Shown here: positions 53,115-62,292 of the stretch, piece by piece
How the letters are laid out: each line of letters begins with the position of its first letter
Position numbering within the stretch: position 1 is the first letter of the stretch
From: Allobosea sp.
GTDB taxonomy: Bacteria > Pseudomonadota > Alphaproteobacteria > Rhizobiales > Beijerinckiaceae
Reading direction: 5' to 3'
Assembly (NCBI RefSeq): GCF_017308075.1
Contig: NZ_JAFKFX010000027.1
Location: 223,339-287,338 of the forward strand
DNA length: 64,000 bases
Position numbers and translations under genes: made by a program
The notes under the pieces: generated by a model
Told to the model about the DNA's origin: nothing
The model's database searches: none
What the model saw: the letters and a program-made list of their open reading frames with translations, nothing else

Positions 53115-55625
53115 TCACGTCCCGCGCGGCTTGGCCCGCGTCGTCGGCGGCGCGGCGGCTGGATCGTCCGGCCAGGGATGGCGCGGATAGCGGCCCTTCA
53201 TCTCGGCTTTCACCGCGGCCCAGGAGCCGCGCCAGAAGCCCGGCAGGTCGCGCGTCACCTGGATCGGCCGATGCGCCGGCGAAAGCAGCTCCAGCACCAA
53301 AGGCACGCGCCCGCCGGCCAGCGCCGGGTGCCTGGCCAAGCCGAACAGCTCCTGCACCCGGACCGAGATGGTCGGCCCGGCCTCGGCGCCGTAGTCGACG
53401 GCGAGCTGCGAGCCGGTCGGCGCGGCGAAATGCGTCGGCGCCTCGACATCGAGCCGGCGCTTCAAATCCCAGGGCAATAGCTCGGCCAGCGCCCCGTCGA
53501 GATCGCCCGGCGTGACCGAGGCGAGCGATGTGCGACCGACGATATGCGGCGCAAGCCAGTCCGCCGCGCCCTCGGCGAGCCCGGAATCGGAAAGATCCGG
53601 CCAGCCGCTACCCGGTCCCTCGGCCGCACGCAGGAAGGCGACGCGCTCGCGCAATTGCGCCTGCGCATTGCTCCAGGGCAAAACCTCGATGCCGAGGCCG
53701 GCAAGGCCCTTTGCCAGGACGACGGCGTTCTCCTCGCTCGCCTCGACCGTCAGGGGACGCTCGGCCAGGATCAGCGCCCCGAAACGCCGGCTGGCGCGGG
53801 CGCGCAGCGCCCTGGCGGCGCGATCGAACGAGGTCTCGGCCTGCTCCGACAGGCGGGTGCGGATCAGGCCGGAGGCAGCGAGCGCGGCGATCTCGGCCTC
53901 GACGATCGCGGCGGCGCTGAGGATCCGGGCCTGAGCGGCGCTGCCGGTCATCTCGCCAACGACCAGATAGGGCTCGCGCGCCAGCCGCTGGCCGGGCTCC
54001 AGGGCGGCGCCACGGCCATTGGCGAGCAGATACTGGCCCGAGCCCGGCTGGCGCGCCTTGGCGACCCGGTCGGGAAAGGCGAGCGCCAGCAGGAAACCGG
54101 GCGAATGCGTACCTGCCTCGCTCCTCGACGACTTCGCCTGCACCTGCCTCGCCCAACCCTCGGCGAGGCGGCGCATGTCGGCGGCGCGGCCGCCGCGCTC
54201 GCGCCCGAAACGCTCCAGGCGCTCGGCGAGGTCGATCGCATCGCCGCCGAGCCCGCGCTCGACCAGGAGGGCGGCCAGCGACGCCGCCTGCCCGGCCTCG
54301 CCGAAGCCGGCGGCGCCGGTGACCATATGGGCGAGGCGCGGCGGCAGCGGCAGCGCCTGCAGCGCCTTGCCGGAGGCAGTGATGCGGCCGTCGGGATCGA
54401 GCGCTTCCAGATCGTTCAGCAGCAGCCGCGCTTCCTTCAGCGCCGGGGCGGGCGGCGGATCGAGGAAGGCGAGCGTCGCGGGGTCGGCGACGCCCCAGGC
54501 GGCGCAGTCGAGCAGCAACGGGGCAAGGTCGGCGGAGAGGATCTCCGGCCGGGCGAAGGCCTCGAGCGCACCATTGCCGGCCTCCTCCCAGAGCCGGTAG
54601 CAGATGCCGGGCTCGGTGCGGCCGGCGCGGCCGCGGCGCTGGTCGCTGGCAGCGCGGCTCGCGCGCTGGGTGACGAGCCGGGTGATGCCGATATCGGGCT
54701 CGTAAAGCGGCACCCGCGCCAGGCCGGAATCGATGACGACGCGCACGCCCTCGATGGTCAGCGAGGTCTCGGCGATCGCGGTCGCCAGCACGATCTTGCG
54801 CCGGCCCTTGGGTGCCGGCAGCACGGCGCGGTCCTGCTCGGCCTGGTCGAGCGCACCATAGAGCGGCGCGATCTCGACCGCAGGATCGCGAATCTTCTCG
54901 CGCAGCCGCTCCTCGACCCGGCGGATCTCGCCCTGCCCAGGCAGGAAGACGAGCAGCGAGCCGCGCTGCTCGTTCAGCGCCAGCAGCACGGCATCCGTAA
55001 CCTGGTCCTCGATGCGCTTCAGCGGGTCGCGGCCGAGATAGCGCGTCTCGACGGGATAGGCCCGGCCCTGGCTCTCGATCACCGCGGCATCGCCGAGCAG
55101 CCGCGCGACCCGCGCGCCGTCGAGCGTCGCCGACATCACGAGGATGCGCAGATCCTCGCGCAGACCGGCCTGGGCGTCGAGCGCCAAAGCGAGGCCGAAA
55201 TCGGCATCGAGCGAGCGCTCGTGAAATTCGTCGAAGAGTACCGCCGCGACACCCTCCAGCGCGGGGTCGTCGAGGATCATCCGGGCGAAGACGCCTTCGG
55301 TGACGACCTCGATGCGCGTCTTCGGCCCGATCTTCGAGCCGAGGCGGACACGCAGGCCGACCGTCTCACCGACACGCTCGCAAAGCGTCTGCGCCATCCG
55401 GGCGGCGGCGCCGCGGGCGGCGAGCCGGCGCGGCTCCAGCACGATCAGCTTGCCGCCCTTGCTGCCATTTTGGGCCCAGGGCTCGTCCAGCAAGGCGAGC
55501 GGCACGCGCGTGGTCTTGCCGGCGCCGGGCGGGGCGACGAGCACGGCGTTCGGCCGCGCACGCAAGGCGGCGGACAGATCGTCGAGGACGGCGTCGATCG
55601 GCAGGGCTGTGTCGAAGCTGCGCAT
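53115..55625 (-). CDS. hrpB: ATP-dependent RNA helicase HrpB
   Basis: An 836-residue DEAH-box helicase. Motifs in order: VLVAPPGAGKTTRVPLALL (I), EPRRLAARGAAARM (Ia), VTEGVFARMI, LFDEFHERSLDADFGLAL (DEFH box, II), MSATLDGARV (III), LVFLPGQGEIRRVEERL, LATAIAETSLTIEGVRVVIDSG and QRRGRAGRTEPGICYRLW (VI). The HrpB-specific C-terminal domain ends in the WPDLSDSGLAEGAADWLAP, LELLSPAHRPIQVTRDLPGFW and WAAVKAEMKGRYPRHPWPDDP signature. The ATG at 55625 gives the family start; 58 extra codons upstream are not conserved-looking. Precise role in bacteria is unsettled. Confidence 0.95.
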   Translation of the reverse strand: MRSFDTALPIDAVLDDLSAALRARPNAVLVAPPGAGKTTRVPLALLDEPWAQNGSKGGKLIVLEPRRLAARGAAARMAQTLCERVGETVGLRVRLGSKIGPKTRIEVVTEGVFARMILDDPALEGVAAVLFDEFHERSLDADFGLALALDAQAGLREDLRILVMSATLDGARVARLLGDAAVIESQGRAYPVETRYLGRDPLKRIEDQVTDAVLLALNEQRGSLLVFLPGQGEIRRVEERLREKIRDPAVEIAPLYGALDQAEQDRAVLPAPKGRRKIVLATAIAETSLTIEGVRVVIDSGLARVPLYEPDIGITRLVTQRASRAASDQRRGRAGRTEPGICYRLWEEAGNGALEAFARPEILSADLAPLLLDCAAWGVADPATLAFLDPPPAPALKEARLLLNDLEALDPDGRITASGKALQALPLPPRLAHMVTGAAGFGEAGQAASLAALLVERGLGGDAIDLAERLERFGRERGGRAADMRRLAEGWARQVQAKSSRSEAGTHSPGFLLALAFPDRVAKARQPGSGQYLLANGRGAALEPGQRLAREPYLVVGEMTGSAAQARILSAAAIVEAEIAALAASGLIRTRLSEQAETSFDRAARALRARASRRFGALILAERPLTVEASEENAVVLAKGLAGLGIEVLPWSNAQAQLRERVAFLRAAEGPGSGWPDLSDSGLAEGAADWLAPHIVGRTSLASVTPGDLDGALAELLPWDLKRRLDVEAPTHFAAPTGSQLAVDYGAEAGPTISVRVQELFGLARHPALAGGRVPLVLELLSPAHRPIQVTRDLPGFWRGSWAAVKAEMKGRYPRHPWPDDPAAAPPTTRAKPRGT

Positions 55626-55689
55626 GCCGGCATGTGCCCCGGAGGCAAGCGCCTGCGCAAGCGTTTCGGCCGCGTATAGGCGTCTCGCC

Positions 55690-56478
55690 TCAGGCGGCGC
55701 GGCGCAGCCCGACCTCGAAGGGGTGCAGGCTGACCGCGCCGATGCGGGCCGAGACCAGCGTGTTGCGGGGCAGCGCCTGCCAGCACTCACGCGCCGCATC
55801 GATCGGCTCGGAGGCGATCACCACGGCGTCGCCACGGTCGCAGAGATAGAGCGTCGGTGGCTTCTCGTCCGAGGACCAGCGGACGGCATGGATGGTCTCG
55901 CCATCGGCGAGCGCGGCGGCACAGCGCAAGGGCTCCCGGATGCCCGCCTCCTGCATCAGGGCGAGCGCGTCGCCGAGCGCGCCGGCCAGCGCCTCGCCCG
56001 GCGGCGCGCCCTCGCTCATCCGCGCCAGCGCCAGCAGGAACAGCACCTCCGAATCGGTGGTGCCGACGCGCGCGCCATAGAGCGGATCGGGAATCAGGCT
56101 CTCGAGCCGGCGCCGGATCAGGCCGTAGCCGCCGATCTGGCCGTTATGCATGAACAGATGCCGGCCATGGACGAAGGGGTGGCAATTGGCCCGCGTGCTG
56201 GCCGTGCCGGTCGCAGCGCGGACATGGGCGAAGAACAGATGCGAGCGGACGAGGCGGGCGATCGAGAGCAGGTTCTCGTCCGACCAGGCCGGGCGAATCT
56301 CGCGGTACTGGCCGGGCTCGGGCCGCTCGCCATACCAGCCGACGCCGAAACCATCGCCATTGGTGCCGGTCTTGGCCTCCTCGGCATGCAGCGACTGGTG
56401 GATCAGCGAATGGCAGGGCGAGGCGACGAGATCCTCCAGGAACACCGGCGCGCCGGCATAGGCGAGGAAACGGCACAT
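55690..56478 (-). CDS. Class II glutamine amidotransferase
   Basis: A 262-residue stand-alone Ntn-hydrolase of the YafJ type. After Met removal the catalytic Cys2 (MCRFLAYAG) becomes N-terminal. Other markers are NGDGFGVGWYGE, HVRAATGTASTRANCHPFVHGRHLFMHNGQIGGY and TDSEVLFLLAL. No synthetase domain is attached and no partner gene is adjacent, so its acceptor is unknown; the family includes gamma-glutamyl amine hydrolases (EgtC) in other bacteria. The ATG at 56478 is dictated by the Cys2 requirement. It lies upstream of hrpB on the same strand. Confidence 0.92.
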   Translation of the reverse strand: MCRFLAYAGAPVFLEDLVASPCHSLIHQSLHAEEAKTGTNGDGFGVGWYGERPEPGQYREIRPAWSDENLLSIARLVRSHLFFAHVRAATGTASTRANCHPFVHGRHLFMHNGQIGGYGLIRRRLESLIPDPLYGARVGTTDSEVLFLLALARMSEGAPPGEALAGALGDALALMQEAGIREPLRCAAALADGETIHAVRWSSDEKPPTLYLCDRGDAVVIASEPIDAARECWQALPRNTLVSARIGAVSLHPFEVGLRRAA

Positions 56479-56680
56479 GGGCGGCCCCGAATCAGGCGCG
56501 GCAGGACGCCGCAAGGACAATCTGCGCGACAAGCATGAATGCCGCCATAACGGCTTTTTTGGAGCAGGCGCTAACGGCATGTCCACGCCCCGCCCAGCGC
56601 GGCGGTGGCGGTTGCGACCCCTTCGGGCATCGTTTAACCAGCAACCGCAGTGGGGCAGGCAGTTCCGCGCCAAGCGGGCG

Positions 56681-56686
56681 GGGGAG
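56681..56686 (+). promoter_or_regulatory. Shine-Dalgarno that sets a TTG start
   Basis: GGGGAG is 6 bases before TTG 56693 and 15 before ATG 56702, so the TTG is the likelier start of the antiporter gene. Confidence 0.45.
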
Positions 56687-56692
56687 ACGATC

Positions 56693-58111
56693 TTGAAATC
56701 GATGCTGACAGCAGCGGGCGCAGCGCTCGCGTTCGGCCTGTTTCCGCAAAGCGCGCTCGCCGCCGGCGACATCGGCGGCGCGACCATGAGCGTCGCCTGG
56801 GCCCTGCCCTTCGCCGGCATGCTGCTCTCGATCGCGCTGGGACCAATCCTGTTCCCGCATTTCTGGGAGCATAATTACGGCAAATTCGCCGCCTTCTGGG
56901 CGCTCCTGCTGCTGGTGCCGCTGGTGCTGCTGCGCGGCTTCGAGCCGGCGCTGGGCGCGCTGCTGCACACGGCCCTGCTCGAATACACCCCGTTCATCAT
57001 CCTGCTCTTCGCCCTGTTCACCATCGCCGGCGGCATCCTGGTGATGGGCAATCTGCATGGCACGCCGGCGACCAACACGGCGCTGCTCGCGATCGGCACG
57101 GCGATGGCGAGCTTCGTCGGCACGACCGGCGCCTCGATCATCATGATCCGGCCGCTGCTGCGCGCCAACGACAACCGCCGCCACAACGTCCATGTCGTGG
57201 TGTTCTTCATATTCCTGGTCTCGAATATCGGGGGCTCGCTGACCCCGCTCGGCGACCCGCCGTTGTTCCTGGGCTTCCTGCGCGGCGTGAACTTCTTCTG
57301 GACGACGACGCATCTCCTGCCGGAGACGAGCTTCGCTGTCGTGATCCTGCTCGCGCTGTTCTATGCGCTCGACAGCTTCCTGTTCCGCAAGGAGGAGGGC
57401 CTGCCGGCACTGAAGGATCCGACGCCGGACCGCGCCATCAAGCTCTATGGCAAGATCAACATCCTGCTGCTTTTCGGCGTCATCCTCGCCATCCTGATGT
57501 CGGCGAACTGGAAGCCGGGCGTCGTCTTCACCATCCAGGGCGTCCATCTCGAACTGCAGAACATCGTGCGCGACGCGATCCTGCTCGGCCTTGCTCTGCT
57601 TTCGCTGAAGCTGACGCCAAAGCCGGTGCGCGCCGGCAACGAATTCAGCTGGGGCCCGATCCTGGAGGTCGCCAAGCTGTTCGCCGGCATCTTCACCTGC
57701 ATCATCCCGGTGCTGGCGATGCTGCAGGCCGGCAAGGACGGCGCCTTCTCCTCGCTGGTCGCCATGGTCAGCAATGCCGATGGCAGCGCCAACAACGTCG
57801 CCTATTTCTGGCTGACCGGCATCCTCTCCTCCTTCCTCGACAATGCGCCGACCTATCTCGTCTTCTTCGAGCTGGCCGGGGGCGATGCGAAGGCGCTGAT
57901 GACCACGGGCGCGCTGACGCTGACCGCGATCTCGGCCGGAGCCGTGTTCATGGGCGCCAACACCTATATCGGCAACGCCCCGAACTTCATGGTCTACGCC
58001 ATCGCCAAGGACCGGAAGGTCGCGATGCCGAGCTTCTTCGGCTACATGGCCTGGTCGGGCGGCATCCTGATCCCGATCTTCCTGCTGCAGACGCTGATCT
58101 TCTTCCGCTGA
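56693..58111 (+). CDS. NhaD-like sodium:proton antiporter
   Basis: A 472-residue membrane protein of the ion transporter superfamily with an N-terminal signal-like helix ending ALAAGD and about 12 further helices. Family segments: ILFPHFWEHNYGKFAAFWALLLLVPL, FTIAGGILVMGNLHGTPATNTALLAIGTAMASFVGTTGASIIMIRPLLRAN, SNIGGSLTPLGDPPLFLGFLRGV and a C-terminal SSFLDNAPTYLVFFELAGGDA with NAPNFMVYA. The paired re-entrant GTTGAS and LDNAPT motifs are those of NhaD-type antiporters. The TTG start at 56693 follows a GGGGAG ribosome site. It is divergent from the amidotransferase gene. Confidence 0.87.
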   Translation: MKSMLTAAGAALAFGLFPQSALAAGDIGGATMSVAWALPFAGMLLSIALGPILFPHFWEHNYGKFAAFWALLLLVPLVLLRGFEPALGALLHTALLEYTPFIILLFALFTIAGGILVMGNLHGTPATNTALLAIGTAMASFVGTTGASIIMIRPLLRANDNRRHNVHVVVFFIFLVSNIGGSLTPLGDPPLFLGFLRGVNFFWTTTHLLPETSFAVVILLALFYALDSFLFRKEEGLPALKDPTPDRAIKLYGKINILLLFGVILAILMSANWKPGVVFTIQGVHLELQNIVRDAILLGLALLSLKLTPKPVRAGNEFSWGPILEVAKLFAGIFTCIIPVLAMLQAGKDGAFSSLVAMVSNADGSANNVAYFWLTGILSSFLDNAPTYLVFFELAGGDAKALMTTGALTLTAISAGAVFMGANTYIGNAPNFMVYAIAKDRKVAMPSFFGYMAWSGGILIPIFLLQTLIFFR

Positions 58112-58120
58112 GGCGCGGCC

Positions 58121-58260
58121 GTCATTCCGGGACATGGCGAAGCCATGGGCCCGGAACCCATATCCGCCAAGGCCGCCGAACGGCCCGAGCCGATCAGCGC
58201 CTATCGGGTCGGGCTTTGGCCATGGGTTCCGGCCCGGCCTCCGGCCGCGCCGGAACGAGG
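58121..58260. repeat. REP-like inverted repeat after the antiporter gene
   Basis: Inner arms CCGGAACCCAT (58151-58161) and ATGGGTTCCGG (58222-58232) are perfect complements; the outer ends GTCATTCCGG and CGCCGGAACGAGG are related in reverse. The unit fills most of the gap before the Bcr/CflA gene and shares GTCATTCCGG with the repeat at 53054. Confidence 0.7.
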
Positions 58261-58322
58261 TCGCGGTTCCTCCCTGCAGCGACATCGTCTAAACCGTCGC
58301 TGACCGATCAGAGAGCCGCTCC

Positions 58323-59519
58323 ATGACCTTGCGCCCAGACACGCTGGCGATGACCGCCGTCCTCGCCATGCTGACCGCGCTGGGCCCGCTCTCGACCGAT
58401 TTCTACCTGCCTTCGCTGCCGGAGATCGCCCGGGCGCTGGGCACCGACATCGCCGGCGCCCAGGCGACGCTCTCGGCCTTCCTGTTCGGCTTCGCCGCCG
58501 GCCAGATCGTCTGGGGCCCGCTCTCCGACCGACTCGGGCGCCGACCCGTCCTGCTGATCGGCCTCGGCCTCTTCCTGGTCATGACGCTCGCCTGCGCCTT
58601 CGCGCCCTCGATCGAGGCGCTGATCGGCGCGCGCTTCGCCCAGGCGCTCGGCGCCTCCGGGCCGATCGTGCTCGGCCGCGCCATGGTCCGCGATCTCTAT
58701 GACGGGCCGCGCGCCGGCCGCGAGCTGGCGCGGATGGGGATGATCATGGGTCTGGTGCCGGCCGTCGCGCCGGTCGTCGGCGGCCTGCTGCAGAACGCCT
58801 TCGGCTGGCGCTCGACCTTCATCGCGACGCTGCTCGTCGGGCTCGCCGTGCTCGCCGTGGTCGCGACGATCATGCCCGAGACGATCCGCCGGCGCTCGCC
58901 GGAGAAGCTGTCCCTGTTCGCGATCTTCCGCGGCTTTGGCGTGCTGCTGCAGAACCCGGCCTACCGCGTCTATGTCAGCCTGACCTCGCTCGCCTATGCC
59001 GGGCTCTTCTCCTTCATCTCCGGCTCCTCCTTCGTCCTGATCGGAATCTACGGCCTGACCCCGCCGGTCTACGGCCTGTCCTTCGGCTGCGTGGTGCTCG
59101 GCTACATTCTCGGGACGATCCTGGCCCAGCGCCTGGTCGGGCCCCGCGGTCTCGACGGGGTGATCGCGCTCGGCGTCGCCTGCCTCGCCGGCGGCGGCAT
59201 TGCGATGCTGGTCTGCGTCGCCAGCGGCTTCGGCGGGCCGTTCGGCGTGATCATGCCGATGGCGGTCTATGCCTGCGGCGTCGGGCTGACCATGCCGCAA
59301 TCGCAGGCGGCGGCGATGATGCCCTTTCCGGACCGGGCCGGTGCCGCCTCCTCCTTCACCGGGCTCTGCCAGATGCTGCTCTCGGGTTGTGTCGGCCTGC
59401 TCGTCGGCCACCTCCTCAAGGCGTCGGCCCTGCCGCTGCCGCTGGTGATGTCGGCGATCGGCGTGGCGGCGCTGGCGCTGTTCCGCGCCAGCGCGGCGAC
59501 CCGCGCCCAGAAGCGCTGA
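58323..59519 (+). CDS. Bcr/CflA family MFS drug exporter
   Basis: A 398-residue MFS transporter with 12 membrane helices. The family signature is STDFYLPSLPEIARALGTDIAGAQATLSAFLFGFAAGQIVWGPLSDRLGRRPVLL over the first two helices, and ARFAQALGASGPIVLGRAMVRDLYDG follows. Members export bicyclomycin, chloramphenicol or sulfonamides, and sometimes amino acids such as cysteine; the true substrate is unknown. No regulator is adjacent. It converges on the DUF1194 gene with a 32-base gap. Confidence 0.93.
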   Translation: MTLRPDTLAMTAVLAMLTALGPLSTDFYLPSLPEIARALGTDIAGAQATLSAFLFGFAAGQIVWGPLSDRLGRRPVLLIGLGLFLVMTLACAFAPSIEALIGARFAQALGASGPIVLGRAMVRDLYDGPRAGRELARMGMIMGLVPAVAPVVGGLLQNAFGWRSTFIATLLVGLAVLAVVATIMPETIRRRSPEKLSLFAIFRGFGVLLQNPAYRVYVSLTSLAYAGLFSFISGSSFVLIGIYGLTPPVYGLSFGCVVLGYILGTILAQRLVGPRGLDGVIALGVACLAGGGIAMLVCVASGFGGPFGVIMPMAVYACGVGLTMPQSQAAAMMPFPDRAGAASSFTGLCQMLLSGCVGLLVGHLLKASALPLPLVMSAIGVAALALFRASAATRAQKR

Positions 59520-59551
59520 AGGCGCTGCCAGGCCGGGCAAAGCCGCAGCCG

Positions 59552-60364
59552 CTAATTGCCCATGCGGTCGCGCCATTGCCGCTCCCCGGCCATGCAGCCG
59601 ACCCTGGGCGGGCGGGACTGCGCCTTCTGGAGCAGGGCCTCGCCGGCGGGGACCTCGGCGATCTCGCGGACCAGCTTGGTCCGGGTCGCGTCGACGAACT
59701 GGTGGCGCTCGCGGATCGGGATGACGAAGGCGCCGACGCCGGTGATGACGCAGTCCTCGTAATAGACGTCGAGATTGTCGATGTCGAAATAGCTCGCCGC
59801 CTTCAGCATAACCGGCAAGCCGTTGATGCTGATGCCCTTGTCGCGGGCGGCGTCCCGGGCCTGGGTCACCGGCCTGCCGTCATTGTTGGCGCCGTCGCCG
59901 GAGATGTCGATGACCCGGCGCATGGCGACGACATTGCTCTGCTCGAGCAGGGCCATGCTGAGATCGATCGCGCCCGAGATCGAGGTCCGCCGGCCACGCC
60001 GTGTCGGCGCCTCGCCCAGCTCCTCGGCGAAGGCGATCGCCGATTGCGGCGATTCGATCACCGTCCAGGGCTTGACGATGTGCTGGAAATCGCCGCCGGC
60101 CCATTCGAAATAGGTCACCGCGATCTTGCCGATCGAGCCCTTGGCGATGGCCTCGTGCAACTGGCGCGAGCGGAAGGCCTCGATATAGCCGTTGCGCTGC
60201 AAGGCGAGCTCGTCGAGATCCATCGAATAGGAGACGTCGACGGCCAGGACCAGCGCGACATCGACCTCCTCGGGCGGGGACGCAGCCGGCTGGGCCTCGG
60301 GCGCGGTGGCCGGCCACAACGCCGCGGCCGAGAGACTCAAGAGACCGAACAGCCAGGGCCGCAT
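59552..60364 (-). CDS. DUF1194 von Willebrand factor A-like secreted protein
   Basis: A 270-residue protein with a signal peptide (RPWLFGLLSLSAAALWPA). The mature part is a VWA-like domain of DUF1194: VALVLAVDVSYSMDLDELALQRNGYIEAFRS, where DVSYS is the MIDAS metal motif, then GKIAVTYFEWAGG, RRVIDISGDGANNDG (second MIDAS element) and INGLPV. Function is unknown; it probably binds a partner in the periplasm. The ATG at 60364 is 5 bases after GGAGG; an ATG at 60379 lies before that site and is rejected. It stands downstream of cmk on the same strand. Confidence 0.9.
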   Translation of the reverse strand: MRPWLFGLLSLSAAALWPATAPEAQPAASPPEEVDVALVLAVDVSYSMDLDELALQRNGYIEAFRSRQLHEAIAKGSIGKIAVTYFEWAGGDFQHIVKPWTVIESPQSAIAFAEELGEAPTRRGRRTSISGAIDLSMALLEQSNVVAMRRVIDISGDGANNDGRPVTQARDAARDKGISINGLPVMLKAASYFDIDNLDVYYEDCVITGVGAFVIPIRERHQFVDATRTKLVREIAEVPAGEALLQKAQSRPPRVGCMAGERQWRDRMGN

Positions 60365-60580
60365 CGTCACCTCCATCATCTGCCGTCGAAGCGTGACGCC
60401 GGAACGCGAAGATGATTCGGGCGAAGGCCGGCTTCAAACGAATGTGAAGGAAGTCTGCTCCGAGTTTCCAGCGCCGCCAAGCAGGAAAGCTGGGCACTCA
60501 GGGGCGGGTTCCCGCAAATGTGATCCAGCTTCGCGAACCGGCCGGTGCTCCCGATACTGCTCCGGCGCAGATGATCGCCG

Positions 60581-61264
60581 TCAGGCGGCGCGGCGCTTCT
60601 CGACGATCGCGAGTGCCGCGGCGAAGGCTTCGTCGACGCCCAGCGCCGAGGTGTCGAGCAGGATCGCGTCCTCGGCCGCCTTCAGCGGCGCATCGCCGCG
60701 ACCGCTATCCCTGGCATCGCGCCGGCGGATATCGGCGAGAATGCCCTCGAAGGACGCCGTGTCGCCACGGCCCGCCAGTTCCCTGTGCCGGCGCGCCGCG
60801 CGGACCTCCGGCGTCGCCGTGACGAAGAGCTTCGCCGTCGCCTGCGGGCAGATCACCGTGCCGATGTCGCGCCCGTCCAGCACCGCTCCGCCGGGAGCGG
60901 CGGCGAAGCGGCGCTGCCGATCGATGAGAGCCCGGCGGACGGCCGGAATCGCGGCGACCACCGACGCGGCCTCGCCGATCTCGCGACCGCGCAGCCGGTC
61001 CTCGTCGAAGCCGCTCTCGTCGAAGCCGGCCGCGGTCGCCGCCGCGGCCTGCGGATCGTTCAGGTCCTGCCCGGCATCGAGCATGGCCCGCGCCACCATT
61101 CGGTAGAGCAGCCCGGTATCGAGATAAGGCAGGCCGAAATGCGCGGCGAGCCGACGCGCCAGCGTCCCCTTGCCCGAGGCTGCCGGGCCATCGACCGCGA
61201 TCACCAGAGGCGCGGCGAGACCGGCGGTCACGCTCGTCTGAATGGGCTGTTGCGGCAGGGTCAC
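60581..61264 (-). CDS. cmk: Cytidylate kinase Cmk
   Basis: Phosphorylates CMP and dCMP. The 227-residue protein has the P-loop [19 protein letters not shown] near residue 25, [35 protein letters not shown] and [15 protein letters not shown]. The start is the GTG at 61264; a second GTG about 11 codons later would remove the non-conserved lead. In most Rhizobiales cmk lies between aroA and rpsA; neither is next to it here. It is divergent from the FYDLN protein gene. Confidence 0.94.
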   Translation of the reverse strand: MTLPQQPIQTSVTAGLAAPLVIAVDGPAASGKGTLARRLAAHFGLPYLDTGLLYRMVARAMLDAGQDLNDPQAAAATAAGFDESGFDEDRLRGREIGEAASVVAAIPAVRRALIDRQRRFAAAPGGAVLDGRDIGTVICPQATAKLFVTATPEVRAARRHRELAGRGDTASFEGILADIRRRDARDSGRGDAPLKAAEDAILLDTSALGVDEAFAAALAIVEKRRAA

Positions 61265-61538
61265 GGGCGTCTCTGGGTTCTCGGCAGGCCGGCGGCGCGG
61301 GGGGCCGGCTTCAGCAGCGCCGGCCTTCGCTTTTCATCTCCTGCTCTAGAGCATGGTGCGGGCAAGGGGGAGCCGTTTTTCTTGCCCGAGCCCGCGCGTC
61401 GGGGCCGGGTGGTTTTGCGGCATGCGGGCCGCCCGCCGGCATGGGAGAAATCAGTATTTGACAGGCGCGCCCTGCCCGACTAACGGACGCCCCTGCTTTT
61501 CAGAACCCTTTCCGCACGTAACTCGAAAGTCCGACGCC

Positions 61539-61943
61539 GTGGCGAAACCGGAACTTGGCACCAAGCGCGTTTGTCCCGTGACAGGCCGCAAATTCTACGA
61601 TCTCGACAAGGATCCGATCGTCTCCCCCTATACCGGGCAATCCTATCCGCGTTCGGTGTTCGAACCGCAGGCCAAGGCGGCGGCCGTTGCCGCAGCCAAG
61701 CCGAGCGATGACGAGGACGAGACCGAGGCCGGCGACGGCGCGGTCGAGCTCGTCTCGCTCGACGAGGCCGATGCGGAAGCCTCCGAGAAGGAGGCTGTCG
61801 TCACCAGCGACGACGATATCGAGATCGAAGACGACGGCAGCAGCGCCGACGATGACGACACCTTCCTGGAAGAGGACGAGGAAGGCGACGACGACGTCTC
61901 CGACCTGATCGATGGCGACATCGAGGGTGACGAGGACGCTTGA
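61539..61943 (+). CDS. FYDLN acid domain protein (TIGR02300)
   Basis: A 134-residue protein. The N-terminus AKPELGTKRVCPVTGRKFYDLDKDPIVSPYTGQSYP is the FYDLN-type signature of Alphaproteobacteria; of the usual Cys pair I see only one Cys. It is followed by an Ala linker and a long Asp/Glu-rich tail of about 80 residues that should be disordered. Function is unknown; the acidic tail suggests binding to a basic partner. The GTG at 61539 gives the family start. A tRNA-Ala gene follows, as is usual for this family. Confidence 0.9.
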   Translation: MAKPELGTKRVCPVTGRKFYDLDKDPIVSPYTGQSYPRSVFEPQAKAAAVAAAKPSDDEDETEAGDGAVELVSLDEADAEASEKEAVVTSDDDIEIEDDGSSADDDDTFLEEDEEGDDDVSDLIDGDIEGDEDA

Positions 61944-61959
61944 GGCGCCCTTTTTCCAG

Positions 61960-61997
61960 GCCCGAATGAAAAAGCGGGACGCGCTTCACATTCGGGC
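61960..61997 (+). terminator. Two-part hairpin after the FYDLN gene
   Basis: Outer arms GCCCGAATG (61960-61968) and CATTCGGGC (61989-61997) are perfect; inner AAGCG/CGCTT adds a second stem. It lies 17 bases after the stop. There is no T-run, so termination is likely but not certain. Confidence 0.5.
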
Positions 61998-62116
61998 TTG
62001 TGTCCAGGCGAAAGCCTGCCTATAGAGCGCTTCGTCGCTGCCGCGACGAGGCGCAGGGCTCCACCGGAGCCGGCGATAAGAGAATTCCAGCCGCTCCCCA
62101 AGGTGGCTGCGATAGT

Positions 62117-62192
<76 letters not shown>

Positions 62193-62292
62193 TCTCCTAC
62201 TAAGTCGTTGATCTTCCGAAAAATCGTTTGATTGCAGCGGCTTGGCGTGCTGTTTGGTCCACATTTCTGGTCCACAACGCACAGCGAACCTG

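Noticed and set aside
53544-55679. 711-codon open frame antisense to hrpB
   Set aside because: The minus-strand helicase motifs are complete; the plus-strand translation has no domain.
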